Origin: Xiheibacterium sp038325765
Lineage (GTDB): Bacteria; Myxococcota_A; Polyangia; Nannocystales; Nannocystaceae
DNA: 64,000 nt
NCBI GenBank assembly: GCA_038325765.1
Contig: JBBQJI010000024.1
Coordinates: forward strand, 1 to 64,000
Direction of reading: 5' to 3'
The notes under the pieces: model-generated
Databases searched by the model: none
What the model saw: the letters and a program-made list of their open reading frames with translations, nothing else
What the model was told of the DNA's origin: nothing
Position numbers and translations under genes: made by a program
Shown: positions 9,140 through 17,087 of the stretch, piece by piece
How the letters are laid out: each line of letters starts with the position of its first letter
How positions within the stretch are numbered: the stretch's first letter is position 1

Positions 9140-10537
9140 TCACTCGAGCCGGGCGAGCTTCGCGTAGTACAGCGCGCGCTCGCCTTTCGGCTCGTCGGTC
9201 ACGTACACCACGTCGCGGTTCACTCCGCCGCCGAGGTACCGCGTGAGCGAGATGCTGTCCGGCTCGACGCGGGGCGCGACCGTGCGGATCGATCCGTCGC
9301 GGTGATCGGACAGCGTGAGGGGGCCGATCGCGTCCATCGAGCCCACCGCCAGCACCCTGAGATCGTCGGTGACCTGGTAGCTGTCGTGGACGGGCCCTGC
9401 GAGGTGCGTGACCTCGGCGCTGCCCTCGGCCGCGAACCGCACGTCGACTCGATTCCCGCCACGCCACTCGTCGAACAGGACGCCGTCCAAGGCCCACGTC
9501 ACGCGGAACTGGCAGTCCCGGCACGCGTGCACGACCTCGGGCGATTCGCCCTCGCGCCACCACGCGAACGTGGTCCCCGTCGACTGCTCGTACGACGACA
9601 CCAGGAAGTGACCGTCGCGGAGCAGCGCCTGGACGTTCCTCTCCTGCGGCGGCACGATGGGCCGCAGATCGACGGTGTGAAACCACTGCGGTGGTTGCGG
9701 CGGGCCGCTCCCATGGAGGCCGAGCACCACGACGTCGTCCGTGACGTCGATCGAGAGCCGCTCGGGGCACGCGTCGAGCACGATGCGCTCCTCGCCCGTC
9801 CCGCGATCGTACAGGATCACCGCCGACTCACCGTCATCCGGAGTGTCGTCGATTGGGCGGTACACGATGAACTGGGGCGACCTGACGTGCTCGAGGACGT
9901 CGTCGAGGATAAGCGTCGTCGCCCGGGTCGCGAGATCGACGTGCCACAGCGACGCGTCCGACCGGCGGAAGAACATCTCGTCGTCGCGGGCAGAGAACCC
10001 GTACGAGCCCTCGCCGGGCATCAGGATGTCGTCGAGCAATATGTCGACGAGCACGCCGCCGTCGCCATCGGCGCGCACCAGCAGCGCCCGCGCGACCGGC
10101 TCGCCCGGCGGGTGATCGACGGCCACGCGTCCGTACGGAGTCGGCGTTGCGACGCAGCCCCGCTGTGCGAGGACGGTGGGCGTACTGTCCCCGAGATCGT
10201 CCAGGTGCACCAGCGCGTCCTGACGGCACCCGAGCAGCGAGTCCCCCTCGAGAGACACCCACGACACATCGGCCGCGACGGGCTGCTCCGGTCCGCCGCA
10301 CAGCGACGCGATGACCACGCGGGTGCTCGATGCGCCGTCGCCGATCGACACACGCAGATGCTCCGCGTCGAACGGCTGCACCACGGTCACGACCTCGGCG
10401 TCGCCGATCACGGCCAGCCGCACCGGCCCGTCCCTACCGCACTGCGACTCCAGCTCGACCTCGTCGAGCACGGTCCGATCGTCTGCGCACCCAGCGGCGC
10501 CGACGACGACCCAGACGAACACTCGGACGACTCGCAT
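9140..10537 (-). CDS. Lipoprotein of unknown function, possible beta-propeller
   Basis: 465 residues from the ATG at 10537; an open frame extends 51 codons upstream but that part is Arg/Cys-rich and unlike protein. The chosen start gives a lipoprotein signal (RVFVWVVVGAAGC). It is also preceded by TACCGT at 10550-10545, seven bases before the ATG, a pattern seen at other genes here. The mature part has repeated short blocks (FSARDDEMFFRR, VIYRP-like, LWHVDL) of the kind found in WD40/TolB-like propellers. No catalytic motif was seen. The same kind of protein appears as a fragment at 25684-26135. Confidence 0.75.
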   Translation of the reverse strand: MRVVRVFVWVVVGAAGCADDRTVLDEVELESQCGRDGPVRLAVIGDAEVVTVVQPFDAEHLRVSIGDGASSTRVVIASLCGGPEQPVAADVSWVSLEGDSLLGCRQDALVHLDDLGDSTPTVLAQRGCVATPTPYGRVAVDHPPGEPVARALLVRADGDGGVLVDILLDDILMPGEGSYGFSARDDEMFFRRSDASLWHVDLATRATTLILDDVLEHVRSPQFIVYRPIDDTPDDGESAVILYDRGTGEERIVLDACPERLSIDVTDDVVVLGLHGSGPPQPPQWFHTVDLRPIVPPQERNVQALLRDGHFLVSSYEQSTGTTFAWWREGESPEVVHACRDCQFRVTWALDGVLFDEWRGGNRVDVRFAAEGSAEVTHLAGPVHDSYQVTDDLRVLAVGSMDAIGPLTLSDHRDGSIRTVAPRVEPDSISLTRYLGGGVNRDVVYVTDEPKGERALYYAKLARLE

Positions 10538-10544
10538 CCGCGTC

Positions 10545-10550
10545 ACGGTA
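10545..10550 (-). promoter_or_regulatory. Candidate -10 element for a leaderless lipoprotein message
   Basis: Minus-strand TACCGT ends 7 bp before the ATG at 10537. With the usual distance from -10 to transcription start, the message would begin at or next to the start codon. No good -35 was seen. Confidence 0.4.
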
Positions 10551-10944
10551 GCACACGGGTCGCGGCTCCTGCACGCAACGCAGAGCCGCGCTACTCGATA
10601 CCGCGATCGCACGCGGTAGACGTTCGAAGCGCAGCGCCGCCGCACATCGAGCCGGCTACCCCCGGGCTCGGCCCGGGCGCACCGAAGCACGCGCGGGACT
10701 GTTTCGCGACTCCCGACCCGGTACGCAACGTCTGGGCGAGCTCCCCGCTGGAGGCTGCACCGGCGGAGGTGGAACCGGTGATTCTGGAGTCGACGCGCTC
10801 TCCCGCCTCGCTACGGGTCTTCCCCGGATGGGCGCGCGCTGCTCGGCGCGGCGCCGAGGTCGAAACCGGCCTCGCCCAGCGCCTGGGCGAACTCGCCGTC
10901 GCGTCCCATGGTCCGCTCATCGGGCACGACGCTGTACTCGCGGA

Positions 10945-11130
10945 TCATTTCCGCCATCGGCCCGTCTCAGACTCGGATAGCTGGTCGCGCAGACCTTCGT
11001 CAGAGACCATGACTTCACCGAACGAAACACTCGAGAATGGAGGCGGCAGCTCCTTGGCGAGATACCCACGCGAGAGCATGCTCGCAAGCAACACGAGGTT
11101 GCCAGAGTGCGATTCGAGGGGCTCAGCCAC
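10945..11130 (-). pseudogene. N-terminal remnant of a reverse-transcriptase-like (Abi/DRT) protein
   Basis: From a GTG at 11130 the frame gives 61 residues containing LLASMLSRGYLAKELPPPFS and SVSFGEVM. The block GY..KELPPPFS...F is characteristic of the N-terminus of reverse-transcriptase-like phage-defence proteins (Abi/UG type), as I recall those families. No polymerase motifs follow; the frame stops at 10945. A 48-codon frame (10811-10957) overlaps the end and may be another scrap of the same locus. The GTG overlaps the stop of the methylase-like remnant by 8 bp, so the two once formed an operon. A database search is needed to confirm the family. Confidence 0.4.
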
Positions 11131-11659
11131 CCCTCGGTCCCTCCTGCGCACGCATTCCGAGCAAGTGCTCATCTCCTGCGCGCCCGGCGTTGAGCACGAA
11201 CAGGCGGTCGAGGATCTCGTCATCGAAGCGCCGTCGAGCCCCGCGACGTCGACCCGGTAGTCCACTGCCAGCGCGAGGACCTGATTGCGGCGGAGCCCAC
11301 CGAGCACCGACGCGAGCGTCGGCGCGGTCGGGCCGGCGGGCGCATCGTCCGGGACCTCGTCGTCGAACACCCCCGGGCAGCTGCGGCGCCGCCTCCTTGC
11401 CGAGGATGCGCTCGACGATCGCCTGCTTCACCTTTCCCGAGTCGTCGAGGCCGTGCGCGCGGCAGATCTCCTGGAGCTCGTCGCGCATCAGCAGCTCGAG
11501 CACGCGCTCGAACGACGCGCGCTTGCTGTGCGCCACCGCGTCGACCAGCTCGGCCTTGTTCGCGCTCGTGCGCACCTCGAGCTCGAAGCCGGTGGACACC
11601 TCGAGCAGACGCGCACGGCTGAGCGTCGCGAGCGACGATCGTTTGCTGGGCCGCGCCAT
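11123..11659 (-). pseudogene. Frameshifted remnant of a methyltransferase/restriction-type protein
   Basis: From the ATG at 11659 the first ~95 residues are a clean domain (starting MARPSKRSSLATLSRARLLE; later MRDELQEICRAHGLDDSGK) like the small SAP-like modules at the front of some defence helicases and methylases. The frame then breaks near 11370: the continuation is VFDDEVPDDAPAGPTAP in another frame, and near 11240 it returns to the first frame as FDDEILDRLFVLNAGRA. That last block resembles the ILxRLLxLNxxRAxEE segment late in Eco57I-type methylases. Two frameshifts and a missing catalytic core mark a dead gene. The family assignment is tentative. Confidence 0.5.
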
Positions 11660-12101
11660 CAGCGGGCGCGGTCGCGAGGATGGCTGGGGTGTCGGCCGCG
11701 CTCGAGGGCCGTGTCGACGCCCGCGTCTCGAGTCGCGCGCGCTGGCGGCTGTGGTTGCTTCGATCTCCTGATTCCCGACGTGACGCGCTCCTGCACTGGC
11801 CAGAAGCGTAGACCGGATCGTCGCCGTGTTCGGTGAGCCCGGCTGCATCGTGGACGACAACGTCGTCGCCCGCGGCGCGGCTTCGCGCCGTGCGGTCGGC
11901 CGATCGATCGATTCTCGCCGCGGTGTGGCGACGATCTCGAGCGCCGCTTCGCCCGGCCGCTCGTGCCGCTGCTCCGCGCACCCCCGAACTGATCGGCCCG
12001 CCGGCCAGCGCACGGGCCATCCCGCACGAGGCCTCGCCCCGCGCATCCCGTCGCAATCGCACTCGACGTCCCGCGTGAGGGCGCGTCATGCTGAAGTCGC
12101 G

Positions 12102-12542
12102 ATGCGGGATCCCATCTTCGAGTCCACCACGACGATGGACCAACCCGCCTTCGCCGCCTGGGTCGGCTCGAGGCCGCCGCACGACGAGCACCACTACGAG
12201 CCCCTCTCCGGCAGGATCGTCATGACGCCGCCGGCAGGTTGGCCGCACGGCAACGTCGAAGCTCGACTCGTCGCCCGCATCAGCGCCGCCGCGGCCCCGC
12301 ATGCCCTGGGCGGCTCCGAGCAGGGCCTCGTCTTCGGCTCCAGCCAAGGCTTCGAGCTCCCCACCGGCGACACGGTGGAGCCCGACGCGAGCTACGTGTC
12401 GCGCGAACGGTGGCGTGCGGCGCCGACCCCCGAGCACGGGAAGTTCCTCGCCGTGGTGCCCGCCCTCGACGAGCACGAACGGTGGAACAGCGCGGTGCTC
12501 CCGAACCTCTCGCTGTGCGCCGCCGATCTGCAGCCGCATTGA
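12102..12542 (+). pseudogene. Uma2 family endonuclease-like protein with an internal deletion
   Basis: 146 residues. The N-terminal two thirds match Uma2 (DUF820) proteins: HYEPLSGRIVMTPPAG, then HGNVEARLVARI, then DTVEPDASYVSRERW and KFLAVVPAL. The usual core after that point (a VEVLSP...-type strand with the catalytic Asp/Lys region and the GYWL/VDP strand) is absent. The sequence jumps from VVPALDEHERW to the ordinary C-terminal tail (AVLPNLSLCAADL). An in-frame deletion of about 50 codons is the simplest reading, so activity is unlikely. The stretch 11660-12100 before it holds no recognisable gene. Confidence 0.65.
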
Positions 12543-12576
12543 CGCCCCCCGCGCCACACGCCCCACCCCACCCCGC

Positions 12577-12582
12577 TACACT
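12577..12582 (+). promoter_or_regulatory. Candidate -10 element of alkB
   Basis: TACACT ends 8 bp before the alkB ATG at 12591. No ribosome-binding site lies in the C-rich gap, consistent with a leaderless message. Confidence 0.45.
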
Positions 12583-12590
12583 CCCCCCGC

Positions 12591-13238
12591 ATGACGCTCG
12601 CGCTGTTCGACGAGCCCGAGCCCGACTCCGTCACCCCCCTCACCCCGGGCGCCGCGCTCCTCCGCGGCTTCGCCCGCCCCCACGCGGACGCCCTGCTCGC
12701 CGCTGTCGACACCATCACCACCGCAGCCCCGCTTCGCCACATGGTCACCCCCGGCGGCCACCGCATGTCGGTCGCGATGACCAACTGCGGCGCCGTCGGC
12801 TGGACGAGCGATCCCTCCGGCTACCGCTACTCCAAGACGTGCCCGCTGTCCGGCGCACCCTGGCCGGCGATGCCGTCCGTCTTCGCCGCGCTGGCCACCG
12901 AAGCCGCCGCGCAGCTCGGCTTCCCGGACTACGCCCCCGACGCGTGCCTGGTCAACCGCTACACGCCGGGCACCAAGCTCACCGCGCACCGCGACTTCGA
13001 CGAGCGCGACCCGCTCGCGCCGATCGTCTCCGTGTCGCTCGGCCTGCCCGCGACGTTCTTGTTCGGCGGGCCGCGGCCCGGCGATCCGAGCCGCGCGCTG
13101 CGGCTCGTGCACGGCGACGTGGTGGTGTGGGGCGGCCCGGCGCGCCACCACTACCACGCGGTCAAACCGCTGCCGGACGGCTGGCATCCACGCACCGGCG
13201 CAGTGCGGTGGAACCTGACGTTCCGCGTCGCGCTGTGA
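12591..13238 (+). CDS. alkB: Alpha-ketoglutarate-dependent DNA repair dioxygenase AlkB
   Basis: 215 residues. AlkB removes methyl groups from 1-methyladenine and 3-methylcytosine by oxidation, using Fe(II) and 2-oxoglutarate. Iron ligands are visible: HRD in LTAHRDFDE, and the distal His in HHYHAVKPL. The 2-oxoglutarate-binding Arg pair is in the C-terminal RWNLTFR. YRYS, followed by CPLSGAPWP, and NRYTPGTKL are the usual substrate-side motifs. Length matches the E. coli enzyme. It appears to be transcribed alone. Confidence 0.96.
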   Translation: MTLALFDEPEPDSVTPLTPGAALLRGFARPHADALLAAVDTITTAAPLRHMVTPGGHRMSVAMTNCGAVGWTSDPSGYRYSKTCPLSGAPWPAMPSVFAALATEAAAQLGFPDYAPDACLVNRYTPGTKLTAHRDFDERDPLAPIVSVSLGLPATFLFGGPRPGDPSRALRLVHGDVVVWGGPARHHYHAVKPLPDGWHPRTGAVRWNLTFRVAL

Positions 13239-13311
13239 GCTTCAGGCCAGCGCTTGGCGCAGCCGATCCGCCAAGCGCAGCCGGCATCGCCGTGATACGT
13301 TGCCCGCGCCC

Positions 13312-13329
13312 ATGGCTGCCGCGCGATGA
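13312..13329 (+). promoter_or_regulatory. Five-codon leader frame overlapping the effector start
   Basis: A TACGTT hexamer (13296-13301) is followed 10 bp later by an ATG that opens a frame of only five codons (MAAAR). Its stop TGA (13327-13329) overlaps the ATG (13326) of the candidate effector as ATGA. If transcription starts near 13310, the leader would be leaderless and the toxin would be translated by re-initiation. This could keep expression low. It could also be chance. Confidence 0.35.
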
Positions 13330-13895
13330 CGACGGTTCTGCAGTCCCCCGGTGCACCGGTGACGCCCGCCGAGGCGGCGGTCGCGTGCGCGATCTACTGC
13401 TGTGACAAGAAAGAGTACCCGCTGAAGAACAACCGCGGCGGTCGCAAGACCTGTCAGCGGCTGGCCCACCGCAAGCACTCGTGCGTGCTGCACTCGCTGC
13501 GCGAGAAGAAGGGCAACCAACTCACGACCACGAACAAGCGCAGCGACGTGCAGGCCTCGCCACGAATCCAGCCGGGCTCACTGGGCAACAACACCGGCCG
13601 CGTGTTGATCCCCGACACCATCGTCGACGGCAACAAGGTCATCGATGCGAAGTTCCCGTGCGAAGACGCCAAGGTCGAGTTCTCCACCGGCGATGGCACC
13701 GTCCAGAACCTGAGCGACGGCCGCCTCGGGGCCCAGATGAGTACGGCAAAAGAGGCGATCGACTACAAGAAGATCACGGGCGTCAAGAAGGTCGAGTGCA
13801 TGACGCCGGCGGACACTGCTGCCAAAAAGGGGGACAACTGCGCCTGCGAGGAGAACAGCGGTGGCGAAGAGGAAGAGGAAGAGGAAGAGGAGTAG
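13326..13895 (+). CDS. Candidate T6SS effector with a PD-(D/E)xK-like motif
   Basis: 189 residues, family not recognised. The Cys-rich front (CAIYCCDKKE, then two CxxxC-like sites) is followed by VLIPDTIVDGNKVIDAKFPC, which has the spacing of a nuclease PD-x10-DxK motif (Pro96-Asp97, Asp108-Lys110). The protein ends in CACEENSGG and nine consecutive Glu from an alternating GAG/GAA run. It is the first gene of a plus-strand trio with a DUF3396 immunity gene 23 bp downstream and faces the T6SS accessory genes, which supports an effector role. The nuclease idea rests on the motif alone. Confidence 0.55.
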   Translation: MTTVLQSPGAPVTPAEAAVACAIYCCDKKEYPLKNNRGGRKTCQRLAHRKHSCVLHSLREKKGNQLTTTNKRSDVQASPRIQPGSLGNNTGRVLIPDTIVDGNKVIDAKFPCEDAKVEFSTGDGTVQNLSDGRLGAQMSTAKEAIDYKKITGVKKVECMTPADTAAKKGDNCACEENSGGEEEEEEEEE

Positions 13896-13917
13896 CGGCG
13901 ACGTGCCGCGTTGAGCC

Positions 13918-14847
13918 ATGAAAGTGCGCCTACCCGAAGGTCTCGACGCCGAGCGAGCCGGCATCCCGCTGGTGGCGCTGGTGTTCTGCATCAACCTGTT
14001 CACCGACAAGGCGCTGAGCGAGATGGGCCCCGCGGCCCACGCCAGCTTCGACCAGTTCCGCGGGATCGTCGGCGACGATGCGCTGCGCTTCTACGCCACC
14101 GGGACCATGAGCAAGCACAAGCCCGTGACCAAGCGGGCAATGACGATGCTCGCGACCTGGTTGGCGCCAGGGGCCAAGCTCAACGACTACAGCTACCTCT
14201 GTTTCCAAGACTCGGCCGAGTACAACCACGCTCCGAGGGCGCTGTACCTCATCGCCGGTCGCGAGGCGTTCAAGGGTCACCGGGCGGATGACGCGACGAT
14301 CATCCGGCTGTCTCTGCCACTCGACAAACTGGCGGACGACCCCGAACAGCTGGTCGCGCTGACCCAAGCGCTGTGGGCGTCGGTGCCGCTGCGCAGCGGC
14401 CAGGCTGGCTTCGCCTTCGAGTCGACGCGGTATCTCCTCGACGACGCGCACGAGCACGCCTACGCCAAGTCGATGCGGCATCCCGGCATCGACATCCCCG
14501 ATGCGGCCAACGACGCAATCATGGTCGGCTTCGATCGCGTCCGCGGCGTCGGTTGGCTGACCATGCTCGACGACGCCTTCGTGGCCCAGCTCGGGGGCAT
14601 GGACGCGCTGACCAAGGCGGTGGGCGCCGGCGTCGACGTGATCCCGCTTCGCCCCGGCGTCATGCTGCGCGCCGGCAAGGCGCCGCAGTTCGGCGACGTC
14701 AACGCCAAGGACGACCTGCCGGCCCAGCGGGCCGTGTTTGCGGCACTGAAGCCGCTCATGCCGGCATTCGGCGACGCGCCCTCGCTGAACATCGGTGGTG
14801 ACTTCTCCACGCGCATGGAGGCCTGGCTGGGTCGCTTCGGCCCATGA
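13918..14847 (+). CDS. Type VI immunity family protein (DUF3396)
   Basis: 309 residues with the features of DUF3396 proteins: YLCFQDSAEY, RALYLIAGREAF, a central GQAGFAFES block and IPLRPGVMLRAGKAPQFGD near the end. Members neutralise effectors delivered by type VI secretion. It lies directly downstream of the candidate effector at 13326-13895, its likely partner. The ATG of the following gene overlaps its stop (ATGA). The protein has no signal peptide, so it would act in the cytoplasm, which agrees with a nuclease partner. Confidence 0.8.
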   Translation: MKVRLPEGLDAERAGIPLVALVFCINLFTDKALSEMGPAAHASFDQFRGIVGDDALRFYATGTMSKHKPVTKRAMTMLATWLAPGAKLNDYSYLCFQDSAEYNHAPRALYLIAGREAFKGHRADDATIIRLSLPLDKLADDPEQLVALTQALWASVPLRSGQAGFAFESTRYLLDDAHEHAYAKSMRHPGIDIPDAANDAIMVGFDRVRGVGWLTMLDDAFVAQLGGMDALTKAVGAGVDVIPLRPGVMLRAGKAPQFGDVNAKDDLPAQRAVFAALKPLMPAFGDAPSLNIGGDFSTRMEAWLGRFGP

Positions 14848-15620
14848 GCACGCTCCCCTCCCTCGCGATCATCGGTGGACCCGAGCTCGGTGGCGCGATC
14901 TCGCTGACGTTGGAGCACGCTACGGCCTGGTCCGCCCCGGACGTCGCTTTCGTCACCGCAGTGCTGCACAGCTTCGTGCGCGCCGGCGCGCTCGGGGCCT
15001 ACACCTCCACCAGGGCGCAGCAGCCTGGGACCGGCGAGTTCGAGCTCGTCGGCGCGGCCACGGTCGCCGGCGCGGGCCTGTCGTTCCAGCTGCGCGCGCT
15101 CGCGCTCGACGCCCGCGCCTTCCAGCTGTTGCGGCACATGCTCAGCCGCCTCGAGTCCGACGGCGGCATGCTGCGGCGCATGTTCGTCGTCGGCACCACG
15201 CCGGGCGCCGGCACCCGCGTCGCTTATCCAGCCATCGACTACCACAACGAGGCCGATCAGTACCCCGAAGCGCCGGGCAAGCCCGGCTTCGCCGTGGTCA
15301 TCGACGACGGCGCATACGGCAAGGCGCGCCGGGTGCTCGTCGAGTACCCCGCCCTGGTCGAGGGCCATGTCGTCGACGCGCTGTGCGAGTACGCGGCGGC
15401 GTGGGGCGAGCTCGTCGAGCACGGGGCCTTCGCCATGCCGGTCGGCCTGCCCGACGTCATCTACAGCGTCATGGGCGTGGTGAGCCAGTTCGACGCGATC
15501 ACCTTCGAGATCGAGGTCCCGGTATACGCCGGCTCGGAGCTCGGGTTCGACGTGCTGCTGCACATGCTCGCTGGGTACCACCGGCGGGTCGCCCCGCTGC
15601 GCGTGGTCACGATCGAGTGA
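14844..15620 (+). CDS. Conserved protein of the T6SS effector/immunity locus, unknown function
   Basis: 258 residues, not recognised. It is globular, without signal or membrane segments, and contains YHNEADQYPEAPGKPGFAVV and GLPDVIYSVMGVVSQFDAIT. It is translationally coupled to the DUF3396 gene by an ATGA overlap and ends 9 bp from the 3' end of the convergent DUF4150 gene. Possible roles are a second immunity protein or an effector adaptor; the sequence does not decide between these. Confidence 0.6.
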   Translation: MSTLPSLAIIGGPELGGAISLTLEHATAWSAPDVAFVTAVLHSFVRAGALGAYTSTRAQQPGTGEFELVGAATVAGAGLSFQLRALALDARAFQLLRHMLSRLESDGGMLRRMFVVGTTPGAGTRVAYPAIDYHNEADQYPEAPGKPGFAVVIDDGAYGKARRVLVEYPALVEGHVVDALCEYAAAWGELVEHGAFAMPVGLPDVIYSVMGVVSQFDAITFEIEVPVYAGSELGFDVLLHMLAGYHRRVAPLRVVTIE

Positions 15621-15629
15621 CGGCGCGGC

Positions 15630-16022
15630 TCACATCGCGTTCTTCTTGTTGTTGCTCATCACGTCGCCGAGCAGCTGAACAGCCTTGCCCTCGACCATGA
15701 CGTTCATGGACCCGGGGCCGACGAACTCGGTGACGTCGTGGGTGGACGCCGAGATCAGCCCGCCGCCGGTGCCCTTGGAGGCGACGTCGCCCATGCTCTT
15801 GAAGGTCGCGCCCTTGATCGCGACCTTCTTGCCCTCCATCTTCACCTTGGTCGAGTAGCCCGACGGCGAGTCGCCGGACTTGCCGATGTTGGGCAGCGGC
15901 GTGGGCACGAACGGCGCCGGTGGGCCGGGCATCTTGCACACGTTGGGCAGCGCCGCGACCTTCAGGCCGGAGCTGCCCTCGGTGACCGGGGTCTTGGGCG
16001 GGTTGACGGTGACGGTGCCCAT
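15630..16022 (-). CDS. DUF4150/PAAR-like T6SS protein
   Basis: 130 residues starting MGTVTVNPPKTPVTEGSSG; a frame six codons longer exists, but the paralogue at 7374 begins at the equivalent Met. It has the full PAAR-like fold region: LPNVCKMPGPPAPFV, KSGDSPSGYSTKV, DVASKGTGGGL, and the final VMVEGKAVQLLGD strand that the paralogue lacks. Such proteins sharpen the spike and recruit effectors. It is the last gene of the five-gene minus-strand accessory set, 21 bp after the ketoacyl-synthase-like gene. Confidence 0.92.
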   Translation of the reverse strand: MGTVTVNPPKTPVTEGSSGLKVAALPNVCKMPGPPAPFVPTPLPNIGKSGDSPSGYSTKVKMEGKKVAIKGATFKSMGDVASKGTGGGLISASTHDVTEFVGPGSMNVMVEGKAVQLLGDVMSNNKKNAM

Positions 16023-16043
16023 GGGACTCGCTTGCTTCACGCT

Positions 16044-17087
16044 TCAGCTGGGCAGGTGCAGGACGACCGCGCCGCGGCGACCGCCCTCAGAACCGCACCA
16101 TACCATGGGCCATGGGCCCGGCGAGTGGCCGCGGGCGTGGGTGACGATCGGGATGGTCGCGAGCATCACCGCCCCGGCGGCGCCGCACTGGCCCCAGAGG
16201 TTGGCGGGCGCGACGTAGTCGATGGCGTCGACGAACGTGGCCGGCGCGACCCGCAAGATCGCGAAGGAGAACTCGTGCTCGCGGTAGCGCTCGCCGTCGA
16301 TGTCGCAGTACTGCTTGGTCACCGACACGCCAGCCGCAGCGGCGGCGGCGGCCATGGCCTGGGCCAGGCCCTCACCCGTGCACACCGCGTCGACGTGCAT
16401 CGCCGCCGGCTCGTGGGTGACCTTGGTCCCGCCGATCCACGCCAGGATCGGCAGCCGGTACTGCCTGGCGAAGGTGCCCTTGCACACCGCGAACATCGCC
16501 GCGCCCTCGCCGGGACACAAGCCCCAGCGGATCGTGCGAGCCGCGATCCGTGAGGCCGCGTCGAGCGCGTCGAGTCGCGCGGGATCGAGATAGCTCTCGA
16601 CGCCACCGACGATCGCGATCGGGAACGTACCGGCGCGCACGCCCGCGAGCGCGCGCTCGAGCGCGACGATCGGCGAGGCGTTGCCCTCGGGCACCGGGGC
16701 CGGCTGTAGCGCCGCGCGGCCGAACTGCTGGGCGAGGCGGCGACACAGCGCCGTCGCGTCGGCCTCGGTGAAGAAGCGGCCGAGCTCGGGCAGGCCGAGG
16801 AACAGCGGCAGGCCGACCTCGCGCGACAGCGGCAGGGTCTCGCAGACCTCGTCGAGCGCGCTGGTCGCCAGCGCCAGCATGCGCTCTTGCCACGGGTGGA
16901 CGTCGAGGGTGGAATCCATCGCGACCACCAGCGGATCGCCGCGGCGATCGACCATGTAGGGGTGCTCGGCCCGGCGCGCGATGCCGGCATGGGCGGCCAT
17001 CGCCGACGGCTGTGCACGCAGGCCCAGCGGCGTGCGGGCACCGAGCGCGACGATGCAGGTGTCGAGCTGGCGGGGCAGCGCGCTCAT
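16044..17087 (-). CDS. Ketoacyl-synthase-like (thiolase-fold) T6SS accessory protein
   Basis: 347 residues. Thiolase-fold landmarks are present (AIVGGVESYLDPARLDAL at about 158-175; LCPGEGAA at 190-197; a C-terminal GRRGAVVLHLP strand). The usual Cys-His-His catalytic set of fatty-acid synthases is not evident; Glu164 sits where a nucleophile would be. Genes of this type travel with DUF2169 and PAAR-like genes in effector-loading modules and are thought to be structural. The start ATG overlaps the stop of the DUF2169 gene. A C-terminal remnant of a paralogue is at 6845-7351. Confidence 0.85.
   Translation of the reverse strand: MSALPRQLDTCIVALGARTPLGLRAQPSAMAAHAGIARRAEHPYMVDRRGDPLVVAMDSTLDVHPWQERMLALATSALDEVCETLPLSREVGLPLFLGLPELGRFFTEADATALCRRLAQQFGRAALQPAPVPEGNASPIVALERALAGVRAGTFPIAIVGGVESYLDPARLDALDAASRIAARTIRWGLCPGEGAAMFAVCKGTFARQYRLPILAWIGGTKVTHEPAAMHVDAVCTGEGLAQAMAAAAAAAGVSVTKQYCDIDGERYREHEFSFAILRVAPATFVDAIDYVAPANLWGQCGAAGAVMLATIPIVTHARGHSPGPWPMVWCGSEGGRRGAVVLHLPS

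Noticed and set aside
10591..10920. A minus-strand open frame of about 110 codons between the lipoprotein gene and the defence remnants
   Set aside because: Ser/Arg/Ala-rich, no recognisable motif, no ribosome site and no support from context.
16044..17087. Ketoacyl synthase as part of a polyketide or fatty-acid cluster
   Set aside because: No acyl carrier, acyltransferase or reductase is near, the catalytic Cys is not evident, and neighbours are DUF2169 and PAAR-like genes, which fits the T6SS accessory family.
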